This document shows positions 1 through 6,618 of a DNA stretch of 8,053 bases, in pieces. Made by a program: the position numbers and the translations under genes. The DNA comes from a bacterium (GTDB taxonomy: Bacteria; JACRDZ01; JAJRWM01). Numbering within the stretch: the stretch's first letter is position 1; the number at the start of each line of letters is the position of its first letter. The notes beneath the pieces were generated by a model, which saw only the letters and a program-made list of their open reading frames with translations, was not told where the DNA came from and did not search any database. Where the stretch lies: the NCBI GenBank assembly GCA_024276815.1, contig JAJRWM010000180.1:1-8053 (forward strand), written 5' to 3'.

Positions 1-126
1 AAGGAAAAGGTCGAGGATCTCCAGCTTCAGCACGCGGTAAAAGTCATCAAGAAGCAATGGGCTTACCAGGATTACCTCAACTCCATCGCTCAGGCTCAGC
101 CCGCCCCGGTTACTTCAGACAACTAA
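1..126 (+). CDS. C-terminal end of a probable S41 (CtpA-type) processing protease, 5' truncated
   Basis: An open frame runs from the first base to a TAA at 124-126 and gives 41 residues, so only the tail of the protein is present. It has a charged helical stretch (KEKVEDLQLQHAVKVIKKQW) followed by a Pro/Ala/Ser-rich end. S41 C-terminal processing proteases often finish with a similar 'D-x-Q-L-x-x-A-hydrophobic' helix after the PDZ and catalytic domains. The next gene, three bases on, encodes a YibQ-type deacetylase, and S41 protease followed by this family is a recurring bacterial gene order (established knowledge, from memory). No catalytic residue is inside the window, so the assignment rests on the tail and the neighbour. 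Any other protein with a helical C-terminus remains possible. Confidence 0.45.
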   Translation, partial: KEKVEDLQLQHAVKVIKKQWAYQDYLNSIAQAQPAPVTSDN

Positions 127-129
127 AGA

Positions 130-1287
130 ATGGCGAAAAAGAAGCAGGCGGATGGCCGGCGGCTTACTTACGGACTGATCGCTCTGTTGGTAATTCTTTT
201 TATCGGCTCGCTTTTCCTCCTCAAAGAACTTCAAGGCGGGAAGACCGCCTGGCGGTTGCCTGGCTGGCTGGGCGGCGCCCGCAGTTTGACCTCCGGAAGT
301 TTGAGCTTGGAAGAGCGGATTAATAACGCCCTGGCTGATAACGGGGTAACTGACGCCGCGATTGTTTCCTTTAACAATTCAGAGAAAACTGATGGTGAAG
401 ACCGTTGGTATTACTTTGAAAAACAGCTCAAAATTCCTCCCCGGTTAGATCTCGTCCGGATTCGGCTCGCGCTGGTTAAAGCAGTGGAGAAAGCCGGCGG
501 CCGGGTGCGGGAAAACCGGTTGACCAACAAGAGTGATGAAAGAATTCTCTTCTTCAAAGCCGGCTTGGGGCAACGGGTTACTCATTATCTGGCGCGGGGG
601 CAACTCCTTGGCGGAGCGGAAGCGGATACCCGGCCGGAAGTCGCGTTAATTATTGATGATATCGGCAATAATGAAGATATCAGGTTTTTATCGGAGTTGG
701 ATATCCCCCTCGCCGCGGCTGTTCTGCCTCAGCTTAACTTTTCAACTTTCAGCGTAAATTACGCGATTAAGAATAACATTATCCCCTTCCTCCATCTGCC
801 TCTGGAACCGGTTAAAACCAGCAAACACCCTGGTCCGGGCGTAATCACCACCATGATGAGCGAGCGGGAGATAATTGAAACGCTGGACCAGGACCTGCGG
901 TCGGTCCCCGGCGTGATCGGCGTTAACAGTCACATGGGTTCTCTGGCGACCCGGGACCGCAGGGTCATGGAAATAGTATTAAGAGAACTGAAAAAACGAG
1001 ACCTTCTTTTTGTTGACAGCCTGGTTATCAAAGATTCCGTCTGCCGGGAAGTCTCCGAAAAGATTGGCATAACCTGCTTAACCAGGGATATTTTTATTGA
1101 TAACCTGGACGAGGTCAGTTATGTTAAGGGACAGTTGCGGCAATTGATGGCTAAAGCTGTCAAGCAGGGCCGGGCAATCGGAATCGGGCATATCTATCAT
1201 GAATCGACCAGGACGGCGATCCGGGAAATGTTGCCCGTATTCGCTGAAAAAGGGGTCACCTTCGTACCCATTACCGAGTTTTTTTAA
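130..1287 (+). CDS. Divergent polysaccharide deacetylase family protein (YibQ type), membrane anchored
   Basis: The protein has 385 residues. After a basic N-terminus (MAKKK, RR at 10-11), one hydrophobic helix spans about 14-32 and looks like an uncleaved signal anchor, which would place the rest outside the inner membrane. Residues 55-160 form a less conserved region. The deacetylase-like NodB-fold domain covers about 168-385, with the family signatures IIDDIG (174-179, Asp176/Asp177), HLPLEP (222-227), NSHMGS (266-271), FVDS (294-297) and GIGHIYHEST (351-360). YibQ-type proteins belong to the carbohydrate esterase/deacetylase superfamily; their substrate is not established, though neighbours usually point to the cell wall or envelope. 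The start three bases after the protease stop lacks a good Shine-Dalgarno sequence, so translation is probably coupled. The family assignment is firm. The enzymatic role is inferred. Confidence 0.88.
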   Translation: MAKKKQADGRRLTYGLIALLVILFIGSLFLLKELQGGKTAWRLPGWLGGARSLTSGSLSLEERINNALADNGVTDAAIVSFNNSEKTDGEDRWYYFEKQLKIPPRLDLVRIRLALVKAVEKAGGRVRENRLTNKSDERILFFKAGLGQRVTHYLARGQLLGGAEADTRPEVALIIDDIGNNEDIRFLSELDIPLAAAVLPQLNFSTFSVNYAIKNNIIPFLHLPLEPVKTSKHPGPGVITTMMSEREIIETLDQDLRSVPGVIGVNSHMGSLATRDRRVMEIVLRELKKRDLLFVDSLVIKDSVCREVSEKIGITCLTRDIFIDNLDEVSYVKGQLRQLMAKAVKQGRAIGIGHIYHESTRTAIREMLPVFAEKGVTFVPITEFF

Positions 1288-1293
1288 GTTTAT

Positions 1294-1298
1294 GAGGT
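1294..1298 (+). promoter_or_regulatory. Ribosome binding site that fixes the TTG start of tsaD
   Basis: GAGGT lies 7 bases before the TTG at 1306-1308 and is the only Shine-Dalgarno-like sequence in the 18-base gap after the preceding stop. The ATG at 1292 is out of frame and stops after six codons. No in-frame ATG precedes the conserved GIETSCDET motif, so the TTG start is well supported. Confidence 0.75.
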
Positions 1299-1305
1299 AT
1301 AAAAT

Positions 1306-2310
1306 TTGCTGATACTCGGCATCGAGACTTCATGTGATGAAACCGCTATCGCCCTTGTCAGGGATGGTCATGAAGTACGCGTCAACAAAATATTTTCGCA
1401 AATCCCGATCCACGCCCAGTATGGCGGAGTGGTGCCGGAGTTAGCTTCGCGCAATCATTTACTAAAGATCAATATTTTACTGAAAAACACCCTGGAAGAG
1501 ATTAACGTGACCCTGGAAGAGGTGGACGGAATCGCTGTGACTAGCGGGCCGGGACTGGTGGGTTCACTGTTAATCGGGGTCTCGACCGCCAAGGCGCTTT
1601 CCTATGTTTTCCGCAAACCATTAATCGGCGTGAACCATTTGGAAGGCCATCTTTACGCTAATTATCTGGAGCATCAGGAAATAGCCTTTCCTTTTCTGGG
1701 AGCTGTTTTCAGCGGCGGACACACCTCGTTAATCAGGGTTGACGATCATCACAGCTATCAAATCATCGGGCAAACCCGCGATGACGCGGTTGGCGAGGCT
1801 TTTGACAAGGTCGCCAAACTGCTAGGGCTTGGTTATCCCGGCGGCCCGGCCGTGGAAAAGCTGGCGCAAGAGGGTGACGAGACCCGTTATCAACTGCCCC
1901 GGCCGCGCTTCAAGACCGGCTGTCCGCTTGATTTCTCTTTTTCAGGACTTAAAACGGCGGTCATGAATGTCACCCGCAAAGAGCCGGATTACAATCCGGC
2001 TGATTTGGCCGCCAGCTTCCAGAAAACCGCCGTGGACGTTCTTCTGGAAAGAATCCGGGGGGCTTTACGTCAGGAAAAACTGAGCGTGGTTGTACTGGGC
2101 GGCGGCGTCATCGCCAACCGGTATCTAAGGGAGCGGCTACAGCGTCAGGTTGCTGAAGCAGGCGGACGGCTCTACTTTCCGTCAAGACACTACTGCACTG
2201 ACAACGCCGCCATGATCGCTTCGCTGGGCTATTTCCGTCTGCGGGGGGGCTTTAAGTCCGACCTTTCCCTGAACGCTTTTGCCAACATGCCGATAGGAGA
2301 GTCCTTCTAA
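1306..2310 (+). CDS. tsaD: tRNA N6-adenosine threonylcarbamoyltransferase TsaD
   Basis: TsaD (Kae1/Qri7/YgjD family) acts with TsaB and TsaE in the cytoplasm. It transfers threonylcarbamoyl from threonylcarbamoyl-AMP to A37 of tRNAs that read ANN codons, giving t6A. The 334-residue length is typical. The ASKHA-fold motifs are all present: GIETSCDET (5-13), the metal-binding HLEGH (His111 and His115), SGGHT (136-140), GEAFDK (163-168), GYPGGP (176-181), FSGLKTA (212-218), GGGVIANRYLR (265-275) and CTDNAAMIA (297-305, with Asp299 the expected metal ligand). The gene starts with TTG, supported by GAGGT 7 bases upstream. It sits 18 bases after the deacetylase gene and 1 base before the glycosyltransferase gene, so it appears to be co-transcribed with envelope genes. 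Nothing is truncated and no key residue is missing. Confidence 0.97.
   Translation: MLILGIETSCDETAIALVRDGHEVRVNKIFSQIPIHAQYGGVVPELASRNHLLKINILLKNTLEEINVTLEEVDGIAVTSGPGLVGSLLIGVSTAKALSYVFRKPLIGVNHLEGHLYANYLEHQEIAFPFLGAVFSGGHTSLIRVDDHHSYQIIGQTRDDAVGEAFDKVAKLLGLGYPGGPAVEKLAQEGDETRYQLPRPRFKTGCPLDFSFSGLKTAVMNVTRKEPDYNPADLAASFQKTAVDVLLERIRGALRQEKLSVVVLGGGVIANRYLRERLQRQVAEAGGRLYFPSRHYCTDNAAMIASLGYFRLRGGFKSDLSLNAFANMPIGESF
2295..2299 (+). promoter_or_regulatory. Ribosome binding site for the GT2 gene, inside the end of tsaD
   Basis: AGGAG, within TAGGAGAGT, lies 12 bases before the ATG at 2312 and inside the last codons of tsaD. The spacing is longer than ideal. With only one base between the tsaD stop and this ATG, re-initiation by the same ribosomes is likely. 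Confidence 0.5.
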
Positions 2311-2311
2311 A

Positions 2312-3193
2312 ATGAATCTCAGCCTGGGGATCATGGCTTATAATGAAGTCGCCAACATCGGGGCGCTTTTAGAAGCTGTTCTGGAGCAGGAGCTGACACA
2401 ATTTCGTTTGACTGAAATCTATGTCGTAAGCAGCGCCTCAAGCGACGGTACGGACGAGATCGTCAAAGAATACGAAAAAAAAGATCAGCGGATTAAGCTG
2501 ATTGTCCAGAAAGAGAAAAAGGGCAAGGCTTCGGCGATCAACGAATTTTTAAAAGTAGCCAAGGGTGAAATCCTGATCGTGGAAAGCGGCGACACCCGGC
2601 CGGCGAAATCGACCTTTGAAGAACTGTGCCGGTTATTCAATGATCCCCGGGTTGGCATAACCGGCGCCCATCCGGTACCGTTAAACGAGGATCAAGGGCT
2701 GTTGGGATTCACGGTTCATTTCCTCTGGAGGCTGCACCACCGGTTGAACCTGGAAAACCCCAAGCTGGGAGAACTGATCGCCTTTCGGCCGCTGATTAAA
2801 GCCCTGCCCACGGACACCGCTGTCGATGAAGCCTGGATCGAGGGTAAGGTGCGGGAGCTGGGCTACGTTCCGGCTTATGCCGGCAAGGCGATTGTCTATA
2901 ACAAGGGCGCTTCGACGATTCGGGACTTCTGGCTACAGCGGCGGCGGATCTACTGCGGTCATATCCATCTTAAAAAGACGCTGGGCTATGAAGTCAGTTC
3001 CATGAGCGGGGTGCGGAGCTTGCAGTTGGCGATTCAGGAAGTCAGGGAAAACGGCGGCGTCTGGTATTATGTCATGGGGGCGGCGGCTCTGGAAATAGTG
3101 GGACGCTTCCTTGGCTGGTATGATTTTTATATACGTAAAAAGAACCCCTATTCCTGGGATGTCGCGGCAACGACCAAAGATCTGAAATCATGA
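2312..3193 (+). CDS. Family 2 glycosyltransferase (GT-A fold)
   Basis: The 293-residue protein is predicted to move a sugar from a nucleotide-activated donor onto an envelope or lipid acceptor on the cytoplasmic side of the membrane. The GT2 start is clear: LSLGIMAYNEVANIGALLEA (3-22), then YVVSSASSDGTDEIV (37-51), normally 'vvdDgStDgT', and KGKASAINEFLKVAKGEILI (70-89). The metal-binding DxD site would be at about 92-94, but it reads Ser-Gly-Asp (VESGDTRP, 90-97). A DEAWIE segment (172-177) and QRRRIY (209-214) occupy the positions of the acceptor/base region and the Q-x-x-R-W motif of processive-type GT2 enzymes. Only a weakly hydrophobic stretch (about 250-268) could touch the membrane. 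Its stop overlaps the radical SAM start by four bases (ATGA), so the two are probably translationally coupled. Donor and acceptor cannot be told. Confidence 0.88.
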   Translation: MNLSLGIMAYNEVANIGALLEAVLEQELTQFRLTEIYVVSSASSDGTDEIVKEYEKKDQRIKLIVQKEKKGKASAINEFLKVAKGEILIVESGDTRPAKSTFEELCRLFNDPRVGITGAHPVPLNEDQGLLGFTVHFLWRLHHRLNLENPKLGELIAFRPLIKALPTDTAVDEAWIEGKVRELGYVPAYAGKAIVYNKGASTIRDFWLQRRRIYCGHIHLKKTLGYEVSSMSGVRSLQLAIQEVRENGGVWYYVMGAAALEIVGRFLGWYDFYIRKKNPYSWDVAATTKDLKS

Positions 3194-4269
3194 TTAAATT
3201 ATTAAGCAAAATTCCCGGCTACCGCTCCTTTTATTATCGGGGGCGGCCGCCTCTCTTACCCTTGAACCTGACCATCAGCCTGACCGGTCGCTGCAATTCG
3301 AGATGCCGGACCTGCAACATCTGGCGGACCGAAAAGCGGGCGGAGTTGTCGTTAGCGGAATATCGTAAGATTTTCCACTCGCTGGGACAGGCTCCGGAAT
3401 GGTTGACCATGAGCGGCGGCGAGCCGTTTTTAAGGGAGGATATCGCTGGGATTGTCTTGGCCGCCGTTGAAATCACGCGACCGGAGATCATTAACATTCC
3501 CACCAACGGCCTGCTGACGGACAGGATAATCGAGGGCGTTGACCGGATTTGTCGGTCGGCGCCTGGCACCGAACTGGTGATAAATGTTTCGGTTGATGAC
3601 ATAGCGGAAAAAGACGATGAAATACGCGGAGTCAAGAGTGCGTATGAAAAAGCCCGAAAAACTTTTTTGGGCTTAAAAGGATTGGGTCATCATAATTTAA
3701 CCGTCGGCCTGCATACCGTGGTCTCACGTTTTAATATCGACCATATCGAACAGGTGATGGATCATCTTCTAAGCTGGCGGCCTGATTCCTACGTCACTGA
3801 AATCGCCGAAAAAAGAGTCGAGTTGCATACTTTAGACAGCGATATCTCGCCGGGCAATGAAGAGTATCTCAGAGTATTGCGGTTATTGCCGGCCAAGCTG
3901 GCGAAACATAAATTCAAGGGTATTTCCCGGCTTACGCAAGCGATCAGGAAAGAGTATTACGCTCTGCTGGCCAAGGAATTCAGCCGGGAGAACCCGGTAA
4001 TACCCTGCTTCTCGGCCTTTAGTTCGGCTCAGATTGACCCGGTCGGCGATGTCTGGAACTGCTGTATCCTGGCCCTGGAAATGGGTAATCTCCGGGAAAA
4101 CAATTATGATTTTTCTCAAATATGGTTTTCGCCCAGAGCCGAGGCAATCAGGAATAATCTCAAGAGAAGTAAATGCTTTTGCCCTTTGGCGAACGCTCAC
4201 TATACCAGCATGATGTTTCATTACCCGACCCTGCTCAAAATCGGTTTCCGCTACCTGACCGGCTTCTAA
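3190..4269 (+). CDS. Radical SAM protein with a reduced SPASM/Twitch-like C-terminus
   Basis: The 359-residue protein has a radical SAM domain at about 25-230. CNSRCRTC (Cys35, Cys39, Cys42) is the C-x3-C-x2-C site for the [4Fe-4S] cluster, and SGGEP (75-79) is the SAM amino-group contact. The C-terminal part has Cys273, then Gly286 and Cys291 in the C-x(n)-G-x4-C spacing of SPASM/Twitch domains, an adjacent Cys292, and finally Cys329 and Cys331 (CFC). That is fewer cysteines than a full SPASM domain, which holds two auxiliary clusters, so one auxiliary cluster is the likelier reading. SPASM/Twitch enzymes modify peptides, sugars or small molecules. No precursor peptide is visible nearby. The four-base overlap with the glycosyltransferase gene suggests a shared pathway, perhaps sugar or lipid modification (inference). 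The gene ends the plus-strand operon. The substrate is unknown. Confidence 0.85.
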   Translation: MIKLLSKIPGYRSFYYRGRPPLLPLNLTISLTGRCNSRCRTCNIWRTEKRAELSLAEYRKIFHSLGQAPEWLTMSGGEPFLREDIAGIVLAAVEITRPEIINIPTNGLLTDRIIEGVDRICRSAPGTELVINVSVDDIAEKDDEIRGVKSAYEKARKTFLGLKGLGHHNLTVGLHTVVSRFNIDHIEQVMDHLLSWRPDSYVTEIAEKRVELHTLDSDISPGNEEYLRVLRLLPAKLAKHKFKGISRLTQAIRKEYYALLAKEFSRENPVIPCFSAFSSAQIDPVGDVWNCCILALEMGNLRENNYDFSQIWFSPRAEAIRNNLKRSKCFCPLANAHYTSMMFHYPTLLKIGFRYLTGF

Positions 4270-4271
4270 AG

Positions 4272-4360
4272 CAAACCAGGTATAAATTCTTGCTGGGGGA
4301 AACCTTTTTGGTAAAAAGGTTGTTCCCCAGACCCCTTTCCAAAAACTTTTAGATGGTTTG
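4272..4360. repeat. 89-base inverted-repeat element enclosing the hairpin
   Basis: CAAACCA (4272-4278) and TGGTTTG (4354-4360) are a perfect 7-bp inverted repeat around the 4293-4330 hairpin. The right arm also carries CCAAAAA (4339-4345), complementary to TTTTTGG (4305-4311) inside the hairpin. No direct duplication flanks the ends. The pattern of a GGGG/CCCC-capped hairpin next to ACCCCTTTCCAAAAACTTTT resembles intergenic repeats I recall from other bacterial genomes, but that is memory and unchecked. The rest of the gap (4361-4395) shows nothing recognisable. Confidence 0.45.
4293..4330. terminator. Strong hairpin between convergent genes, probable bidirectional terminator
   Basis: CTGGGG (4293-4298) pairs with CCCCAG (4325-4330). 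G4299-T4324 (wobble) and A4300-T4323 continue the stem, G4322 is bulged, and AACCTTTTT (4301-4309) pairs with AAAAAGGTT (4313-4321) around a three-base loop. It begins 24 bases after the radical SAM stop and 66 bases from the stop of the minus-strand glycosyltransferase gene. Neither strand has a canonical run of T right after the stem, so this is not a textbook intrinsic terminator. The position between converging genes still makes termination or mRNA 3'-end protection the best guess. Confidence 0.55.
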
Positions 4361-4395
4361 ACGATTTCATAAATTACATCTGATCGCAAAAAGCT

Positions 4396-5901
4396 CTAAT
4401 TTGTTTTGGCTCTCCTTTTATAGAGGAAGAGAACATACCTTTGATTAAAGATATGCCGGTTAATTAAATAATAGTTGACGGCGAACTCTGGATTGACAAA
4501 AATCTCGTTTTCCACTTTGGTTTTCGGTTTCATTTGATAATAATCCCCGCTGATTAAAACGATATAGGTTGGCCGAACCCGGAAAAGATACCGGTCGACG
4601 GAACGCTGGTAGTAATTGCCGGGCAGCCTGGCGATTTCCCGGTCATTCAGGCCTAGAATATCGATAGTTGGTAATTCGGAATAATAGGGCAGCGCGCCGG
4701 CGTCCTGAACGGCGACCGTCTCCCCGGGGAGCGCGTTGCTTTTCAGCCACTTGCCCAGGCTGATATGAGCGCTTTTTAAACCCTTCGTATAGAACTCCAT
4801 CAGCTTGAATGATTCCCGGTAGGAATTGCCGATATTATAATTAGCCAGGACAATGAACAAAAGCAGGAAAAAGCTTCGCCACCATTTACGATTATTATGG
4901 GAAAAATGGCTGAGCGCACGACTGAGCCGGTCAGCGCCCACCAGGAAGAGGATGACGAAAAAGGGGAAAGCCGGGACAAAGAACCGCCCTTTAATGCCTA
5001 CCCAGGAACCGCCCGAAAACAGGATAAACAAAAGCCGGCTGATGATAATTAAAAAGAACAAGACGTGTGAAATCCGATTTTTCTTCTCCGTTAACGCCAG
5101 CATAATAAAAGGCGAACACCAGACCAGGCCAATATAGACATTGAGCTGTTTCAAAGTATCCCAGCCCTTGGGGAGCAGGTGAAACCCCATTTTCTTGGCG
5201 TAATAACTGTTGGGCCACCACTCGCCATAGTAACTGACGCGCCAGCCAAGATGTATCAGGACGACTGAAGCTGTAACCGCCAACCAGACCAGATCGGTTT
5301 TTCGGAGCCGCTTTTCTTTGATAGCCCGAAAAAACTTCAGCAGGGCGAAGATCGCGACCAAGGTCAGCCCGTCCGGCCTGGTTAAACAGGTTAGGGCCAG
5401 GGGAACCGCTGAATACGGGAAATCATTGCCCGACGCTTCTTCCCTGATGAAAAGCAGCGCTGCCGCCAGAACAAGCAGGGAGAAAAGCCCCGTTTCAAGA
5501 CCTTCGGCGAGATGGTACACGTAATACATGTTGGCCGAGGTTAAAGCTACCGCCAGGAGAGCTAAGGATTTATTGTGGCATAGCTTGTTAGTCAGAAGAT
5601 AAATCAATAGTAACGAGAACAAGCCGCAAAGGAAGCTGAATATCTTTAACGTGACGAAGACCTGGCCGCCTTGATAAAACAGGGCCAGTAAAAGCACCCA
5701 TAAAAAATTGGTATAACCCTCGACCCTTTCGCCGGGATTGAACACCAGCCCCTTGCCGTTGACGAGGTTTCTCGCGTAGCGCAGGCTGATATAGGTATCA
5801 TCGATAAGAAAGTCCCGGCATTGCAGGTAATTAACGACAAAAACAGCGAACAGAGCGGAAATTATCAGCAGAAAGAGGATGTTCTTTTTGGTGGAAGACA
5901 T
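4396..5901 (-). CDS. Polytopic GT-C-type glycosyltransferase (GT39/AftB-like)
   Basis: The 501-residue membrane protein has about ten or more hydrophobic segments (for example 8-25, 83-105, 137-152, 178-192, 205-222, 253-270, 278-297, 307-325, 343-356) and a soluble C-terminal part from about 365. The first extracytoplasmic loop carries IDDTYISLRYARNLVNGKG (33-51), with the Asp34-Asp35 pair typical of GT-C enzymes, then ERVEGYTNFLW (58-68). AEGLETGLF (132-140) and TRPDG (174-178) complete a pattern shared by many lipid-phosphate-sugar-dependent transferases, including the actinobacterial AftB and ZomB group. It probably transfers a sugar from a polyprenyl-phosphate donor outside the cytoplasmic membrane. 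Donor and acceptor are unknown. It starts 11 bases after the HTH gene with no good ribosome binding site (the gap reads TTTTTTCCCAC), so it is probably coupled to that gene. The fold is well supported and the substrate is not. Confidence 0.82.
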   Translation of the reverse strand: MSSTKKNILFLLIISALFAVFVVNYLQCRDFLIDDTYISLRYARNLVNGKGLVFNPGERVEGYTNFLWVLLLALFYQGGQVFVTLKIFSFLCGLFSLLLIYLLTNKLCHNKSLALLAVALTSANMYYVYHLAEGLETGLFSLLVLAAALLFIREEASGNDFPYSAVPLALTCLTRPDGLTLVAIFALLKFFRAIKEKRLRKTDLVWLAVTASVVLIHLGWRVSYYGEWWPNSYYAKKMGFHLLPKGWDTLKQLNVYIGLVWCSPFIMLALTEKKNRISHVLFFLIIISRLLFILFSGGSWVGIKGRFFVPAFPFFVILFLVGADRLSRALSHFSHNNRKWWRSFFLLLFIVLANYNIGNSYRESFKLMEFYTKGLKSAHISLGKWLKSNALPGETVAVQDAGALPYYSELPTIDILGLNDREIARLPGNYYQRSVDRYLFRVRPTYIVLISGDYYQMKPKTKVENEIFVNPEFAVNYYLINRHIFNQRYVLFLYKRRAKTN

Positions 5902-5912
5902 GTGGGAAAAAA

Positions 5913-6545
5913 CTATTCGGGATCGGAAAACAGACCACGGAGGTATTCGGAAAAATGCCTGAGCAAGCTTTTTTGTTTGCGTATGAGCTTGATATTCTCC
6001 GCCTGGTCTTTAATCTCTAGGGTCAGGTTGTTTATTCTGCTATCTTTGAGCGCCAGCAGCCGCTCCTTTTCCTGAAGGATGTACTGCAGTTCGTTGACCT
6101 GCATTTGCCCCTCGGTAATTTTAGTCTCAATTAAACGCCCCAGTTCCCGCCAGTTTTGCCGGAATTTTTCCCGATCAAAACTTTTTTGAGCTACGAGCTG
6201 TATCTCCTGGTTTTGCAAGGTCGCTATTTTACCAAAATCATCGTTCTCAGACTGTGGAACGGTGACTTCTCTCTTGATACTTTGACTTTTTGTTTTGCGA
6301 CCCGTTTTTATGGCCGGTTTTTTTTTCGCCAATTTACTTTTAGCAACAATCGGTTTGCCCCTTTTGAGATTTTTCACATCCTCTTTTCCCAGAAGGTATT
6401 CCTCGCCATAGCGGCCCTTCACCTTTTTAGCGGGCAACCGGCCGTTTTTTATTCTGCGGCGAATAGTCGAGATCGAGACCCCGGAAAGGGATGAAGCTTC
6501 GTGAATGCTGACAAAATCCGATTTGGAGTTATCCGAGCTAACCAT
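5913..6545 (-). CDS. HTH DNA-binding protein with basic linker and C-terminal coiled coil
   Basis: The 210-residue protein has an N-terminal MerR/excisionase-like winged HTH: VSIHEASSLSGVSISTIRRR (12-31) gives the two helices, and the following GRLPAKKVKGRYGEEYLLGKEDV (35-57) gives the wing and closing helix. A Lys/Arg-rich linker (about 61-93) follows, then a charged, Gln/Glu/Lys-rich helix (about 125-195) with heptad-like hydrophobics, read as a coiled coil for oligomerisation. No membrane segment or ligand-binding domain is visible. It likely binds DNA as a dimer or higher oligomer, as a local regulator or a structural DNA-binding protein. The start is supported by AGGAGA 7 bases upstream and by its own promoter. 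The gene is visibly more AT-rich and Lys-rich than its neighbours, which fits either its composition or acquisition from elsewhere. It shares an 11-base gap with the GT-C gene. I do not recognise a named family. Confidence 0.75.
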   Translation of the reverse strand: MVSSDNSKSDFVSIHEASSLSGVSISTIRRRIKNGRLPAKKVKGRYGEEYLLGKEDVKNLKRGKPIVAKSKLAKKKPAIKTGRKTKSQSIKREVTVPQSENDDFGKIATLQNQEIQLVAQKSFDREKFRQNWRELGRLIETKITEGQMQVNELQYILQEKERLLALKDSRINNLTLEIKDQAENIKLIRKQKSLLRHFSEYLRGLFSDPE

Positions 6546-6552
6546 TTTCTAC

Positions 6553-6558
6553 TCTCCT
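6553..6558 (-). promoter_or_regulatory. Ribosome binding site of the HTH gene
   Basis: On the minus strand this reads AGGAGA, 7 bases before the ATG (6545-6543). It is the best Shine-Dalgarno match in the window and confirms the start. Confidence 0.8.
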
Positions 6559-6577
6559 GTGCTTGATTTAAAACTTT

Positions 6578-6606
6578 ATCATATTCAAGAGTAATCCTTC
6601 AAACAA
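6578..6606 (-). promoter_or_regulatory. Sigma-70-type promoter for the HTH / GT-C unit
   Basis: On the minus strand there is TTGTTT (6606-6601) as -35, a 17-base spacer, and TATGAT (6583-6578) as -10. The -10 matches 5 of 6 consensus positions and the -35 matches 3 of 6, with ideal spacing. It fills most of the 73-base gap (6546-6618) between the tyrosine lyase and HTH genes and predicts a 5' leader of about 25 bases. No clear terminator for the upstream gene is seen in this gap, so some read-through is possible. Confidence 0.6.
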
Positions 6607-6618
6607 TTTGCCACCGGT

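Noticed and set aside
3883-4389. A minus-strand open frame of 168 codons antisense to the radical SAM gene.
   Set aside because: It overlaps a well-supported gene with conserved cysteine motifs, shows no recognisable domain and has no ribosome binding site.
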